Part shown: positions 28,235 to 36,670 of the stretch, piece by piece
Layout of the letters: every line of letters begins with the position of its first letter
Numbering within the stretch: the stretch's first letter is position 1
Source of the DNA: Lautropia mirabilis
GTDB taxonomy: Bacteria > Pseudomonadota > Gammaproteobacteria > Burkholderiales > Burkholderiaceae_B
NCBI GenBank assembly: GCA_945876565.1
Contig: CAMCOS010000015.1
Span: 1-53,913, forward strand
DNA: 53,913 bases
Direction: 5' to 3'
Translations under genes and position numbers: made by a program
The notes under the pieces: model-generated
What the model was told of the DNA's origin: nothing
Database searches by the model: none
Seen by the model: only the letters and a program-made list of their open reading frames with translations

Positions 28235-29497
28235 ATGCCAACTCTCACTGACACCAAGCTTCGCACAGCCAAGCCAGAGGACAAGCCGTACTCGCTGCAG
28301 GACGGCAATGGCCTCTATCTCGAAGTACGGCCGAGCGGAGCGAAATACTGGCGCTATCGCTACTGGCTAACCCCCGAAAAGGATGGTCGATATACCATCG
28401 GCGAATATCCAGCCGTATCACTTTCTGATGCGCGCCGCGAGCGTGAGCGTGTGCGCGCCTTGGTCAAACAAGGTATCAATCCAACGCAAGAGAAGAAGAC
28501 CGATAAGATCCGGCAGATTCATGAACGATCAACCACGTTCGAATCAGTCGCTCGAGAGTGGCTTGAGCGGAAGTCAGACAAGTGGGCACCCTATTACCTC
28601 AAGCAGGCCACGAGTTGTCTTGAGAACAATGCCTTTCCAAAGATCGGCAAACTGCCGATCAGAAAAGTCACCGCTGCCCACTTGCTCGATATCCTGCAGG
28701 AAATGGAGAGTCGGGGCGCGGAAACCTTTGCAATGCAACTCAGGCAATGGTGCTCCGCTATTTTCAGGCATGCAGTCGTCACCCTCCGGGCGGAGTTCGA
28801 TCCAGCTGCTGCACTGAAGGGGGCGCTATCGCGCCCACAGGTCAGTCACAGTCGACCAATGTCACCAGACCAGATTGGCGACCTCAAGGCCAGACTGACA
28901 ACCTATCAGGGTAACGGTACAACGGTCATCGCCATGCGGCTCATGCTGTATACCTTCGTGAGGACAGTGGAGTTGCGCAAGGCTCAATGGAACGAGTTCG
29001 ATATCAAGGGATCTGAGTGGAAGATCCCTGCTGAGCGTATGAAGATGCGGCGGATTCATACTGTCCCCTTGCCGCGACAAGCCATCAGCCTGCTGAAAGA
29101 ACTCAAAATGATTACTGGTTCAGGAAAATGGCTGTTCCCGAACTTGCGTCGACCGGACGATGTCATGAGCCCCTTGACGATCAATCGTGCGTTCGAGCAC
29201 ATGGGCTACGCGCCAGGCACTTGGTCAGGACACGATTTCCGCGCGACGGCTTCCACTCGATTGCACGAAATGGGCTTCCAATCGGAATGGATTGAACGGC
29301 AACTTGCTCACGTCGAGGGCAATAGGACAAAAGCAGCCTATAACCATGCCGAATACATACAAGAACGACGAAGGATGTTGCAGGCCTGGGCTGACTGGAT
29401 CGACAAGATCCCCGAGAAACTCATCGAGTCCAAGAAAATGACGCCTGATGCGAAGCCGGCGCCAAAGAAGGCCGGCGCGCGCCGATCTTCCGGCTGA
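28235..29497 (+). CDS. P4-type tyrosine integrase (DUF4102 N-terminus)
   Basis: 420-aa site-specific recombinase. The N-terminal DUF4102 arm-binding domain (LTDTKLRTAKPEDKPYSLQDG, GLYLEVRPSGAKYWRYRY) is followed by the core-binding and catalytic domains. Catalytic residues are Arg in TVELR, His-x-x-Arg in GHDFRATAST and Tyr in AAYNHAEY. All are present, so it is probably active. It lies beside the cut aldolase gene rather than a tRNA gene, which is the more usual target of this class. Its 3' end overlaps the opposing alpA by about 77 bases. Confidence 0.95.
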   Translation: MPTLTDTKLRTAKPEDKPYSLQDGNGLYLEVRPSGAKYWRYRYWLTPEKDGRYTIGEYPAVSLSDARRERERVRALVKQGINPTQEKKTDKIRQIHERSTTFESVAREWLERKSDKWAPYYLKQATSCLENNAFPKIGKLPIRKVTAAHLLDILQEMESRGAETFAMQLRQWCSAIFRHAVVTLRAEFDPAAALKGALSRPQVSHSRPMSPDQIGDLKARLTTYQGNGTTVIAMRLMLYTFVRTVELRKAQWNEFDIKGSEWKIPAERMKMRRIHTVPLPRQAISLLKELKMITGSGKWLFPNLRRPDDVMSPLTINRAFEHMGYAPGTWSGHDFRATASTRLHEMGFQSEWIERQLAHVEGNRTKAAYNHAEYIQERRRMLQAWADWIDKIPEKLIESKKMTPDAKPAPKKAGARRSSG

Positions 29498-29651
29498 TCC
29501 ACTCCTGCACCTCGGCCTCGACCCACCCTGACAGGCGGCCAAGCTTTACCTGTTTTGGAAACTCCCCTTTTTTGATCTTGTCGTAGATCGAGGTTGTACC
29601 CAGACCGACCATGGCCTTGACATCCGGCAACCGTATCAAACGCTGGCTCAT
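29421..29651 (-). CDS. AlpA-like excisionase/regulator
   Basis: 76-aa MerR-type helix-turn-helix protein: MSQRLIRLPDVKAMVGLGTTSIYDKIKKGEFPKQVKLG then VEAEVQEWI, the AlpA pattern. AlpA proteins activate integrase genes or act as excision factors. I choose the ATG at 29651; one nine codons upstream is possible. It is convergent and overlapping with the integrase, so transcription of each is antisense to the other's 3' end. Confidence 0.88.
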   Translation of the reverse strand: MSQRLIRLPDVKAMVGLGTTSIYDKIKKGEFPKQVKLGRLSGWVEAEVQEWISRKIGARRPSLAPASHQASFSWTR

Positions 29652-29715
29652 TCTAGACTCTCGCTGGCTGATATTCATGGAGCGTATTGAATATCACTGC
29701 CTGGTTATCCGGATT

Positions 29716-29746
29716 CCGAAATGCGCCCTTTTAGGGCGGATTTCGA
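29716..29746. repeat. 31-nt palindrome, left copy
   Basis: An imperfect palindrome starts CCGAAATGCGCCCTTTT and ends GGGCGGATTTCGA. The reverse complement of 52743-52773 matches it at 27 of 31 positions. It lies between alpA and the replication initiator. Confidence 0.8.
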
Positions 29747-29788
29747 ATGCCGTCGAATGCGAGAAACGGTTAGCGTCTCGGGCTAGCC

Positions 29789-30625
29789 ATGGCCAAGCAA
29801 ATCGCAAAACTTCTCCCGGCGCACGAACGTTTCAAGAATGTCCAACGGGGAGAACAACTGCCGTTCTGGCCAGGCGAGGTACGCTGCGCGCCGAATGAAT
29901 TTCTCCGCAGCGCCCTGTTCAACGCCCGTAATCGCAACCAGCCGCGGCGCTATCTCGATGGCGTCGTGCTGGCCATGCTCGGCAAGGGCCGGATCACCTA
30001 CCGCGGCGAGGAACTCCGTCAGGACGATTGCACGGTCTGGCTACAGCTGGTGAAATTCGCCGCCGAAATTCCCTTGGGCGAATACGTCGAATTCACGCCG
30101 CATGCCTTCTGCAAGGCGGTGGGCTGGACGCCGACCGGCGATGCCTACGCCCATCTGCGCAAATGCCTGAGTCGGCTGCAGGCCACTTCGCTGGCCTTCT
30201 ATGCCGAGCGCACCCAGGTCACCATCTCGTTGAGCATGATCCCGGAATTCATCTGGCAGGATCTCGGCACCGAAAAGCCCCTGCCGCGGTACAAGGTCAA
30301 GCTCGCCAGCCAGCTGGCCGAACTGTTCAAGGGGCACCACTTCACCTACGTGACCTGGTCACAACGCAACCGGCTGCCGGAAGGTTTGGCCACCTGGCTG
30401 CATGGCTATTTCTCCAGCCATCGCGAACCTTTTCCGCTCAAGATCGCCGACATCCAGCGCGTCGCCGACCTGACCATTCAGCGCCCTGATAACCTGCGCA
30501 CCGGCATCGTGCGCGCGCTCACCGCCCTGGTTGAAGTGGGCCTGCTCGAATCATGGAAGATCGCAGACGAGCGCGTCACCGTCGTGCGGCGGCCGTATCA
30601 GGAATCTCTCGACCTTGTGGTATGA
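29789..30625 (+). CDS. TrfA-family plasmid replication initiator
   Basis: 278 aa. LPFWPGEVRCAPNEFLRSALFNAR, HLRKCLSRLQATSL and ATWLHGYFSSHREPFPLKIADI match the C-terminal two-winged-helix core of TrfA, the initiator of RK2/IncP plasmids that binds iterons and recruits helicase. It is shorter than RK2 TrfA, lacking part of its N-terminal extension. The stop codon lies inside the first of six iterons downstream, so the protein probably regulates or initiates there. No partition or stability genes follow. Confidence 0.88.
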   Translation: MAKQIAKLLPAHERFKNVQRGEQLPFWPGEVRCAPNEFLRSALFNARNRNQPRRYLDGVVLAMLGKGRITYRGEELRQDDCTVWLQLVKFAAEIPLGEYVEFTPHAFCKAVGWTPTGDAYAHLRKCLSRLQATSLAFYAERTQVTISLSMIPEFIWQDLGTEKPLPRYKVKLASQLAELFKGHHFTYVTWSQRNRLPEGLATWLHGYFSSHREPFPLKIADIQRVADLTIQRPDNLRTGIVRALTALVEVGLLESWKIADERVTVVRRPYQESLDLVV

Positions 30626-30925
30626 GTAGGAATCCGCTTGTGGTATGAGTAGGTTTCTACCCGATTTGCATGAATTATGCGGCTCAGTTCTGTGGGTAAC
30701 TCGGTTTTGGTCCCCAAAAGTTCGTGGTTTGAGTAGGAGACGGTTGTCGTATGAGTAGTGCAACCGTTCCGGCGACTTGTGGTTTGAGTAGGGACGGCAT
30801 CAAAGTTATCCAAAGTTTTGTGGTTTGAGTAGGGCCGCGACCCAGAAATTCATGATTAAAAACATAACCCTGAAACCGCGATAATGCAGTAATCAGTTTA
30901 ACTATTTATAAATAACCAAAGCGGT
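30615..30925. other. Iteron-type replication origin candidate
   Basis: Six direct repeats of consensus TTGTGGTWTGAGTAGG lie at 30615, 30638, 30722, 30744, 30777 and 30818. The first overlaps the initiator stop. Iteron 4 is flanked by an inverted CGGTTG/CAACCG pair (30741-30746 and 30761-30766). A DnaA-box-like TTATCCAAA is at 30806-30814, and an AT-rich stretch follows (about 30850-30925), as expected of a melting region. Together with the TrfA homologue this has the parts of an iteron plasmid origin. The ~400 bases up to the helicase start hold no other gene. Confidence 0.75.
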
Positions 30926-31023
30926 CGGAGCGGGCAGGCACTGCAGATATCAACTCTCGGATAAAGCTTGGACTTTCCGCAGCATTGCTGGAAAATTGCC
31001 GAAATATCAATAATTCTTGGCCA

Positions 31024-33885
31024 GTGATTTCCGCCTACCACACCAAATATTTTGCCTACGAGCTAACTCGTCGCTGCCCGTCGGATAGCGTCGAGAAGCT
31101 GGCTGGTGCATTGGTCGATGCGCAAGTCGATCTCAATCCACATCAGGTGGATGCGGCGCTGTTCGCGTTCAATTCACCCCTCTCCAAGGGTGCCCTGCTC
31201 GCCGATGAGGTCGGACTCGGCAAGACCATCGAGGCGGGTCTGGTACTTTCCCAGAAATGGGCAGAGCGCAAGCGGCGCATCTTGGTCATCACCCCCTCGA
31301 ATCTGCGCAAACAGTGGTTTCAGGAGCTGGCCGAGAAATTCTTCCTGCCTTGCCGCATCCTGGAGGCCAAGTCTTATAACGCGGCCATCAAGCAAGGTCA
31401 ATTTCGGCCTTTCGATGCGCCCGAGATCGTCATTTGCTCCTACCAATTCGCCAAAAGCAAGGCCAGCGATGTGCATGCCGTGCCTTGGGACTTGGTTGTC
31501 ATTGACGAAGCGCATCGGTTACGGAATGTCTACAAGCCATCCAACGTCATTGCCAATACCCTCAAGCAGGCTTTGGCCGGTAAACACAAGCTGCTGCTCA
31601 CGGCGACGCCCTTGCAGAATTCCCTCCTTGAGTTGTTCGGCCTGGTCAGCTTTATCGACGAACATGCCTTCGGCGACTTGAAGAGCTTCCGCGAACAGTT
31701 CGCCAATCTGGATCAGGAACAGGTGTTCCAGACGCTCAAGACTCGCCTCAAGCCTGTGTGCCACCGCACCCTGCGCCGGCAGGTCACGGCCTACATTCCC
31801 TACACCAAGCGCCTGCCGCTAGTCGAAGAATTCACGCCGGAGGAAAGCGAAGACCGCCTATATCAGTTGGTATCGGAATACCTGCAACGGGACAATCTCC
31901 AGGCACTGCCAGCCAGCCAGCGGTCTCTGATGACGCTGGTGCTGCGCAAACTGCTGGCCTCATCCACTTTCGCCATTGCCGGCGCGCTGACCTCGATTTC
32001 CAACCGCCTCAAGGCCAAGCTACGCAAACAGGAGCCTGCCGAGTCGCTGGAAAACGAACTGGACCAGGACTACGAAGCGCTCGATGAAACGGCCGAGGAA
32101 TGGGCCAACGACGAACCTGTCGAACTCCTGACCGAAAACGACCGCCGGGCACTTGAGCAGGAAATCGCCGACCTCGACGCCTTCGCCCAACTCGCGGCGT
32201 CCATTGAGCACAACGCCAAAGGCAAGGCATTGCTCAAGGCGCTGGGTATCGCCTTCGCCAAGGCGAAAGAGATCGGCGCCGAGCAGAAGGCCATCATCTT
32301 CACCGAATCGCGCCGCACCCAGAGCTACTTGCTGCGCGTGCTGGCGGACAGCCCGTTTTGTGATGGCATCGTCCTGTTCAACGGCTCGAACACCGACGAT
32401 GGCTCCAAGCTGATCTATAGCCAGTGGCTGGCGCGCCACCAGGGCAGCGACCGCGTCACCGGCTCACGCAGCGCCGACATGCGTTCGGCGCTGGTCGATT
32501 ACTTCCGCGAGCAGGGCCGCATCATGATCGCTACCGAGGCCGGCGCCGAAGGCATCAACCTTCAGTTCTGCTCGCTGGTGGTGAATTACGATCTGCCCTG
32601 GAACCCGCAGCGCATCGAGCAGCGCATCGGCCGCTGCCATCGCTACGGCCAGCAGCACGACGTAGTGGTGGTGAATTTCCTCAACCGCAAGAACGCCGCC
32701 GACCAGCGCGTCTTCGAGTTGCTGTCGGAAAAATTCCAGCTCTTCGAAGGCGTCTTCGGCGCCAGCGACGAAGTGTTGGGTGCCATCGAATCCGGTGTCG
32801 ATTTCGAGAAGCGCATCGCCGCCATCTACCAGAACTGCCGCAAGCCAGAGGAAATCGCCGTCGCCTTCAACCAGCTTCAGCTTGAACTGAGCCTGGAGAT
32901 CAACGAGTCAATGACGCGCACGCGCCAGCAATTGCTGGAGAACTTCGACGACGAAGTGCGCGAGAAACTCAAGGTGCGTGACGAAGCCTCCCGAGCCTAT
33001 CTGAGCCGCTATGAGCGCCTGCTGATGCAGCTCACGCGGCATGAACTGGACGGCCAAGCCGAATTTCTGGGGGATGCCTCGTTTCATCTTGCGGAAAATC
33101 CGTTCCCGGATCAGGTCAGCGCTATCCCGCTGGGCCTTTATGAACTGCCGCGTCGCTCCGGCGAGGCGCACCTTTACCGCTTGAATCATCCATTGGCCGA
33201 ACGCATCGTCGCGCAAGCGAAGGAGCGCGCATTGCCACCGGCCGATATCCGTTTCGATTACGGACTACATGACGGTAAGGTCACGACGCTTGAGCCCTAC
33301 ATCGGCAAATCCGGCTGGCTTTCGCTGTCGTTGTTCAGCGTTGAATCGCTCGACCAGGCGGAAGATCACCTGATCTTTTCAGCCATCACCGACGACGGCG
33401 AACCACTGGATGAAGAAGTTGCGCAGCGGCTCATGACCCTGCCTTGTGCTTCCGCCCCACGCTCGCTATCTGAAGGAACCAAGGCAGATGGCGCCCTCGA
33501 TGCCTTTACCCAGCACCGCCAGGCAGCCATCCAGCGCGACATCTCCAAGCGTAATGCCCGCCTCTTCGAAGCCGAGGCGGACAAGCTCGACGGCTGGGCC
33601 GACGATCTGAAAGTCGGCCTGGAACGAGAAATCAAGGAAATCGACCGCCAGATCAAGGAAACGCGTCGCGCTGCCACGACCGCCCTGACGCTGGAGGAGA
33701 AGCTGGCCGGGCAGAAGCAGATCAAGGCGCTCGAAGCGCAGCGCAACCAGAAGCGGCGCTCCCTGTTCGACGCCCAGGATCAGGTGGACAGGCAGCGCGA
33801 GGAGTTGATTGCAGTCATCGAAGGCAAGCTGAATCAAGTCACCACCATGCAGCCATTGATTAAGCTGCGCTGGATGCTGCTCTGA
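31024..33885 (+). CDS. SNF2/RapA-like defence-associated helicase
   Basis: About 953-aa SF2 ATPase. Walker A is ADEVGLGKTIEAG (about residue 59), DEAH is in VVIDEAHRL (about 159), followed by LLTATPLQNSLLELFGL. The C-terminal helicase lobe has TEAGAEGINLQF and NPQRIEQRIGRCHRYGQ. The last ~110 residues are a long charged coiled coil. Relatives usually begin MI-AYH-KY, so I prefer the GTG at 31024 to a TTG 13 codons earlier; both lack a strong ribosome site. It is the first gene of a co-directional defence locus and probably translocates on dsDNA. Confidence 0.9.
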   Translation: MISAYHTKYFAYELTRRCPSDSVEKLAGALVDAQVDLNPHQVDAALFAFNSPLSKGALLADEVGLGKTIEAGLVLSQKWAERKRRILVITPSNLRKQWFQELAEKFFLPCRILEAKSYNAAIKQGQFRPFDAPEIVICSYQFAKSKASDVHAVPWDLVVIDEAHRLRNVYKPSNVIANTLKQALAGKHKLLLTATPLQNSLLELFGLVSFIDEHAFGDLKSFREQFANLDQEQVFQTLKTRLKPVCHRTLRRQVTAYIPYTKRLPLVEEFTPEESEDRLYQLVSEYLQRDNLQALPASQRSLMTLVLRKLLASSTFAIAGALTSISNRLKAKLRKQEPAESLENELDQDYEALDETAEEWANDEPVELLTENDRRALEQEIADLDAFAQLAASIEHNAKGKALLKALGIAFAKAKEIGAEQKAIIFTESRRTQSYLLRVLADSPFCDGIVLFNGSNTDDGSKLIYSQWLARHQGSDRVTGSRSADMRSALVDYFREQGRIMIATEAGAEGINLQFCSLVVNYDLPWNPQRIEQRIGRCHRYGQQHDVVVVNFLNRKNAADQRVFELLSEKFQLFEGVFGASDEVLGAIESGVDFEKRIAAIYQNCRKPEEIAVAFNQLQLELSLEINESMTRTRQQLLENFDDEVREKLKVRDEASRAYLSRYERLLMQLTRHELDGQAEFLGDASFHLAENPFPDQVSAIPLGLYELPRRSGEAHLYRLNHPLAERIVAQAKERALPPADIRFDYGLHDGKVTTLEPYIGKSGWLSLSLFSVESLDQAEDHLIFSAITDDGEPLDEEVAQRLMTLPCASAPRSLSEGTKADGALDAFTQHRQAAIQRDISKRNARLFEAEADKLDGWADDLKVGLEREIKEIDRQIKETRRAATTALTLEEKLAGQKQIKALEAQRNQKRRSLFDAQDQVDRQREELIAVIEGKLNQVTTMQPLIKLRWMLL

Positions 33886-34008
33886 TGACCCGCCGGATGA
33901 GTCTCGCTACGAATACACTTACAATGCCATTTGGAAGTGGCCCGACATAAAAACTCATCCCTGCCGGCCCGCAAGTTAATTGATGTCACCAGCAATTGAG
34001 GTTAGAAA

Positions 34009-34209
34009 ATGAGCGAACCAGCGGTTACGGCTTCGGAACAATTGGCAGAGAAAATCGTCCAGCGGCTGATCGACGAAAAGCTGCTGTCGGCCACTGACGG
34101 CAAGAAACTCATTCCAAAGATGGTGACCGGCAAAGTGCGTGCGGGGGATTGGCGGTTAGCTGTGGAGAAGTCGATTCCGGAGGCATCGACTGATGGCCGC
34201 TCTTCGTAA
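34009..34209 (+). CDS. Small protein between helicase and ATPase
   Basis: 66 aa, helical and charged (SEQLAEKIVQRLIDEKLLSATDGKKLIPKMVTGKVRAGDWRLAVE). I do not recognise a family. It has GAGG upstream, overlaps the ATPase start by 17 bases and has coding-like composition, so it is likely a real component translated with the ATPase. Confidence 0.75.
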   Translation: MSEPAVTASEQLAEKIVQRLIDEKLLSATDGKKLIPKMVTGKVRAGDWRLAVEKSIPEASTDGRSS

Positions 34210-36496
34210 ACTGACAGTCGCCCATCTGCGCGGCTCGACGCAGCCGTTTTCCCTGAGTTTCGAGACTGGCAAACGGCTAACGGTCATCTACGGAGAAAAC
34301 GGCAGCGGCAAGTCCACCTTGTGCGATGCCCTTGACTTGCTCGGCAACGGATTCGTTGGTTCATTGGAGAACCGTGGTTTAGGTAGTGGTCTAAGCAAGT
34401 ACTGGGCTTCTGTAGGTAGAGCGCCCGTGGATATCTCGGTCGTGCTGGAAACAGCAGGCGCGACGCATTGTGCCCGGATGGTCAAGTCGAATGTCGTTGT
34501 TGATCCGCAGGCCGGCCGGCCGCGCGTTCAAGTGCTCCGGCGCGACAAGATGCTGACCTTGGTAACGGCTAGCCCCAGCGAACGTTATGAAGCCATTCGC
34601 CGTTTCATCGACGTCGGCAGCATTGAGGATACCGAAAGTGCCCTGCGCGACGCGATCAAGAGCGCCGAACAGGGGCGTGACGGCGCGGCGTTGCGCTTGC
34701 AGGAAAATCGTGGCGAAATCTACCGCCTATGGCAGGCAGCTGGTAGCCCGGACGATGACTTCCTTGCCTGGGCACAGAACGAGGCCCAGCGCGATGCAAG
34801 TGAGTTTGCGCCGCAAATCGAGGCACTTGATGCGCTCTTATCTGCCCACTCGCGCTTGACAGAGTTGCCAGGCCAATGGGCGCAGGCACAGCAACAGATT
34901 CGTGATGCCGGGACGGAATCAGCAAATGCCCAGATGGCCATGGAGGTTGCACTAGGCGGTATCGCTAGCGACGCCGCAGATATGGTGAGCCTCCTCGAAT
35001 TGGCGCAAACCTACTTGCAGCGCTACCCGAATCCGCAAGCCTGTCCGGTCTGTCAGAGCGCCGAGAAGGCGAAGGGTTTATCAGAGCGTCTGCAAGAAAG
35101 AATTGCCGGCTTTCAGGCGCTACGGCAAGCCAGTCAAAGACAGCGAAACGCTCAAAACCAGATCGAGCGCGCAAAACAACATGCGGAAATCATTGCCGCG
35201 CAGGCCCAGCAGAAATCGGCTCAGTTCGACAGCGTCCATGCTGAGTACCAATGGCCGGAGGGTATCGACATCCCAGAACCGCCTCCGGCCGCAATTGACG
35301 AATGGCCGGCCTGGTTAACCGCGACAGAAACCTTGCTGCTGGTTTGGCGAGGCGCGCTCGCCCAGCGCCAGGCTCAGGCGCAAAACCACTGGGCGCTACA
35401 AGGCGCAGTCAAAAACTATACGGAGAGCATGCAGACCCAGCACGAACTGGATGCCGTGCTGCCGCGACTTCAGCGCGTCCTCGACATCGTGGTCGAGGAG
35501 CGGAAACGCTATACGGACAAGGTGCTGGCCGATATCGCGGATGAAGTCGGCCAACTCTACGAACGCATCCATCCTAAGGAAGGTTTGAACAATATCAGCC
35601 TGCAACTTGATCCAAAGAGACGTGCCTCGCTGGCGATCAGTATGCCCTTTCACGGCACTGTCGCACCACCCCATGTCTACTTCAGCGATTCGCACATGGA
35701 TACCCTTGGCTTGTGCATCTTTCTGTCCAATGCCAAGCTCAACGAACCGCGAGCCACGATCCTCGTCCTCGACGACGTGCTGGGCAGTGTGGATGAGCCC
35801 CATGTCGAGCGGGTGATCGACCTGCTGATCGAGGAATGCCAAGGCTTCCGCCACTGCCTGATCGCGACACACTATGGTCCATGGCGTCGAAGGCATCAAT
35901 GGCGCATGTTGCGCGACGGCAAGTGCCAGTTCATTGAGCTTGGCAAGTGGACGCGAGACGCCGGCCTATCGCAAGTTGGCAGCCTCGACCATGTCGATCA
36001 ACTCCGCCATCTGCTCGAACAGGCTGCGCCTGATGCGCAATTGATCTGCGCCAAGGCCGGGCCAGTACTAGAGGCGCTGCTCAAGTTCATCGCAGTCAAT
36101 TACGGCCTGCGGCTGCCCTATCGTATCGACGCCCAATACACGTTGGGCGAACTGCTCAATGCGATGGACGGCAAGCTGCTCAAAGTGCTGCGCGCCGAGA
36201 TCGCGGAATCGGTTGCTGATGGAGACGGCGTAACTTATCGATCTGTACCGCTCGAACCCCTTCTCGATGAACTGAAACGCATCGCCCAACTGCGTAATGC
36301 GATCGGCGCCCACTTCAACGAGTTGTCCTTCGACCTACTGGACAGCGATGCCCTAAATTTCGGTCGTTGCGTGCACGAGTTGGCCGAGACCCTGACGGAC
36401 AACGAGTCTGGCTGGCCGCAGAGCAGGGCATCCGGCAGTTACCTAGCAACAAATAACGACAGCCGCCGCTTGCACCCATTGACCCGACCGACCTGA
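34193..36496 (+). CDS. Rad50/SMC-like ATPase with zinc-hook CxxC and RN-x4-H tail
   Basis: 767 aa. Walker A is GENGSGKST (residues 34-42). Coiled-coil arms (about 160-450) are interrupted by a CPVC hook at residues 284-287. The signature region is FSDSHMDTLGLCIFLS and Walker B is ILVLDDVLG (about 522). After the ATPase, residues ~590-740 form a helical domain with R701-N-A-I-G-A-H707, the Rx4-6H motif of HEPN ribonucleases. That makes an ATPase-HEPN fusion plausible (inference). In the ancestral order it directly preceded mod: a mod remnant starts 3 bases after its stop. Confidence 0.88.
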   Translation: MAALRKLTVAHLRGSTQPFSLSFETGKRLTVIYGENGSGKSTLCDALDLLGNGFVGSLENRGLGSGLSKYWASVGRAPVDISVVLETAGATHCARMVKSNVVVDPQAGRPRVQVLRRDKMLTLVTASPSERYEAIRRFIDVGSIEDTESALRDAIKSAEQGRDGAALRLQENRGEIYRLWQAAGSPDDDFLAWAQNEAQRDASEFAPQIEALDALLSAHSRLTELPGQWAQAQQQIRDAGTESANAQMAMEVALGGIASDAADMVSLLELAQTYLQRYPNPQACPVCQSAEKAKGLSERLQERIAGFQALRQASQRQRNAQNQIERAKQHAEIIAAQAQQKSAQFDSVHAEYQWPEGIDIPEPPPAAIDEWPAWLTATETLLLVWRGALAQRQAQAQNHWALQGAVKNYTESMQTQHELDAVLPRLQRVLDIVVEERKRYTDKVLADIADEVGQLYERIHPKEGLNNISLQLDPKRRASLAISMPFHGTVAPPHVYFSDSHMDTLGLCIFLSNAKLNEPRATILVLDDVLGSVDEPHVERVIDLLIEECQGFRHCLIATHYGPWRRRHQWRMLRDGKCQFIELGKWTRDAGLSQVGSLDHVDQLRHLLEQAAPDAQLICAKAGPVLEALLKFIAVNYGLRLPYRIDAQYTLGELLNAMDGKLLKVLRAEIAESVADGDGVTYRSVPLEPLLDELKRIAQLRNAIGAHFNELSFDLLDSDALNFGRCVHELAETLTDNESGWPQSRASGSYLATNNDSRRLHPLTRPT

Positions 36497-36499
36497 TTC

Positions 36500-36637
36500 A
36501 TGAGCAGCAAGAAACCAAAACTCGAACTCACCTCGTTCGGCAAGAAGAACCGGCCGGAGCTGGGGCCTCGCATTCTGCTGGAAGACCCGGCGAAGAGTTA
36601 CCACGCCAAGCGCCGTATCACCAGCGTCGACTTTTGA
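36500..36637 (+). pseudogene. Remnant of mod 5' end, scar 1
   Basis: A 45-codon open frame begins MSSKKPKLELTSFGKKNRPE and continues to RILLEDPAKSYHAKRR, almost identical to residues 1-41 of the intact Mod at 42965. Nucleotide similarity stops near 36640, after which the OLD-like gene begins. It is too short to be a methylase. It may still be translated as a leader, since it lies 3 bases after the ATPase stop and 33 before the next gene. Confidence 0.9.
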
Positions 36638-36670
36638 CAGCTTTCAAGTGCCTTGATCGAGAATAGACCG

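Noticed and set aside
28080-28235. tRNA gene as integration site
   Set aside because: No cloverleaf could be drawn here; the only host feature is the cut aldolase gene.
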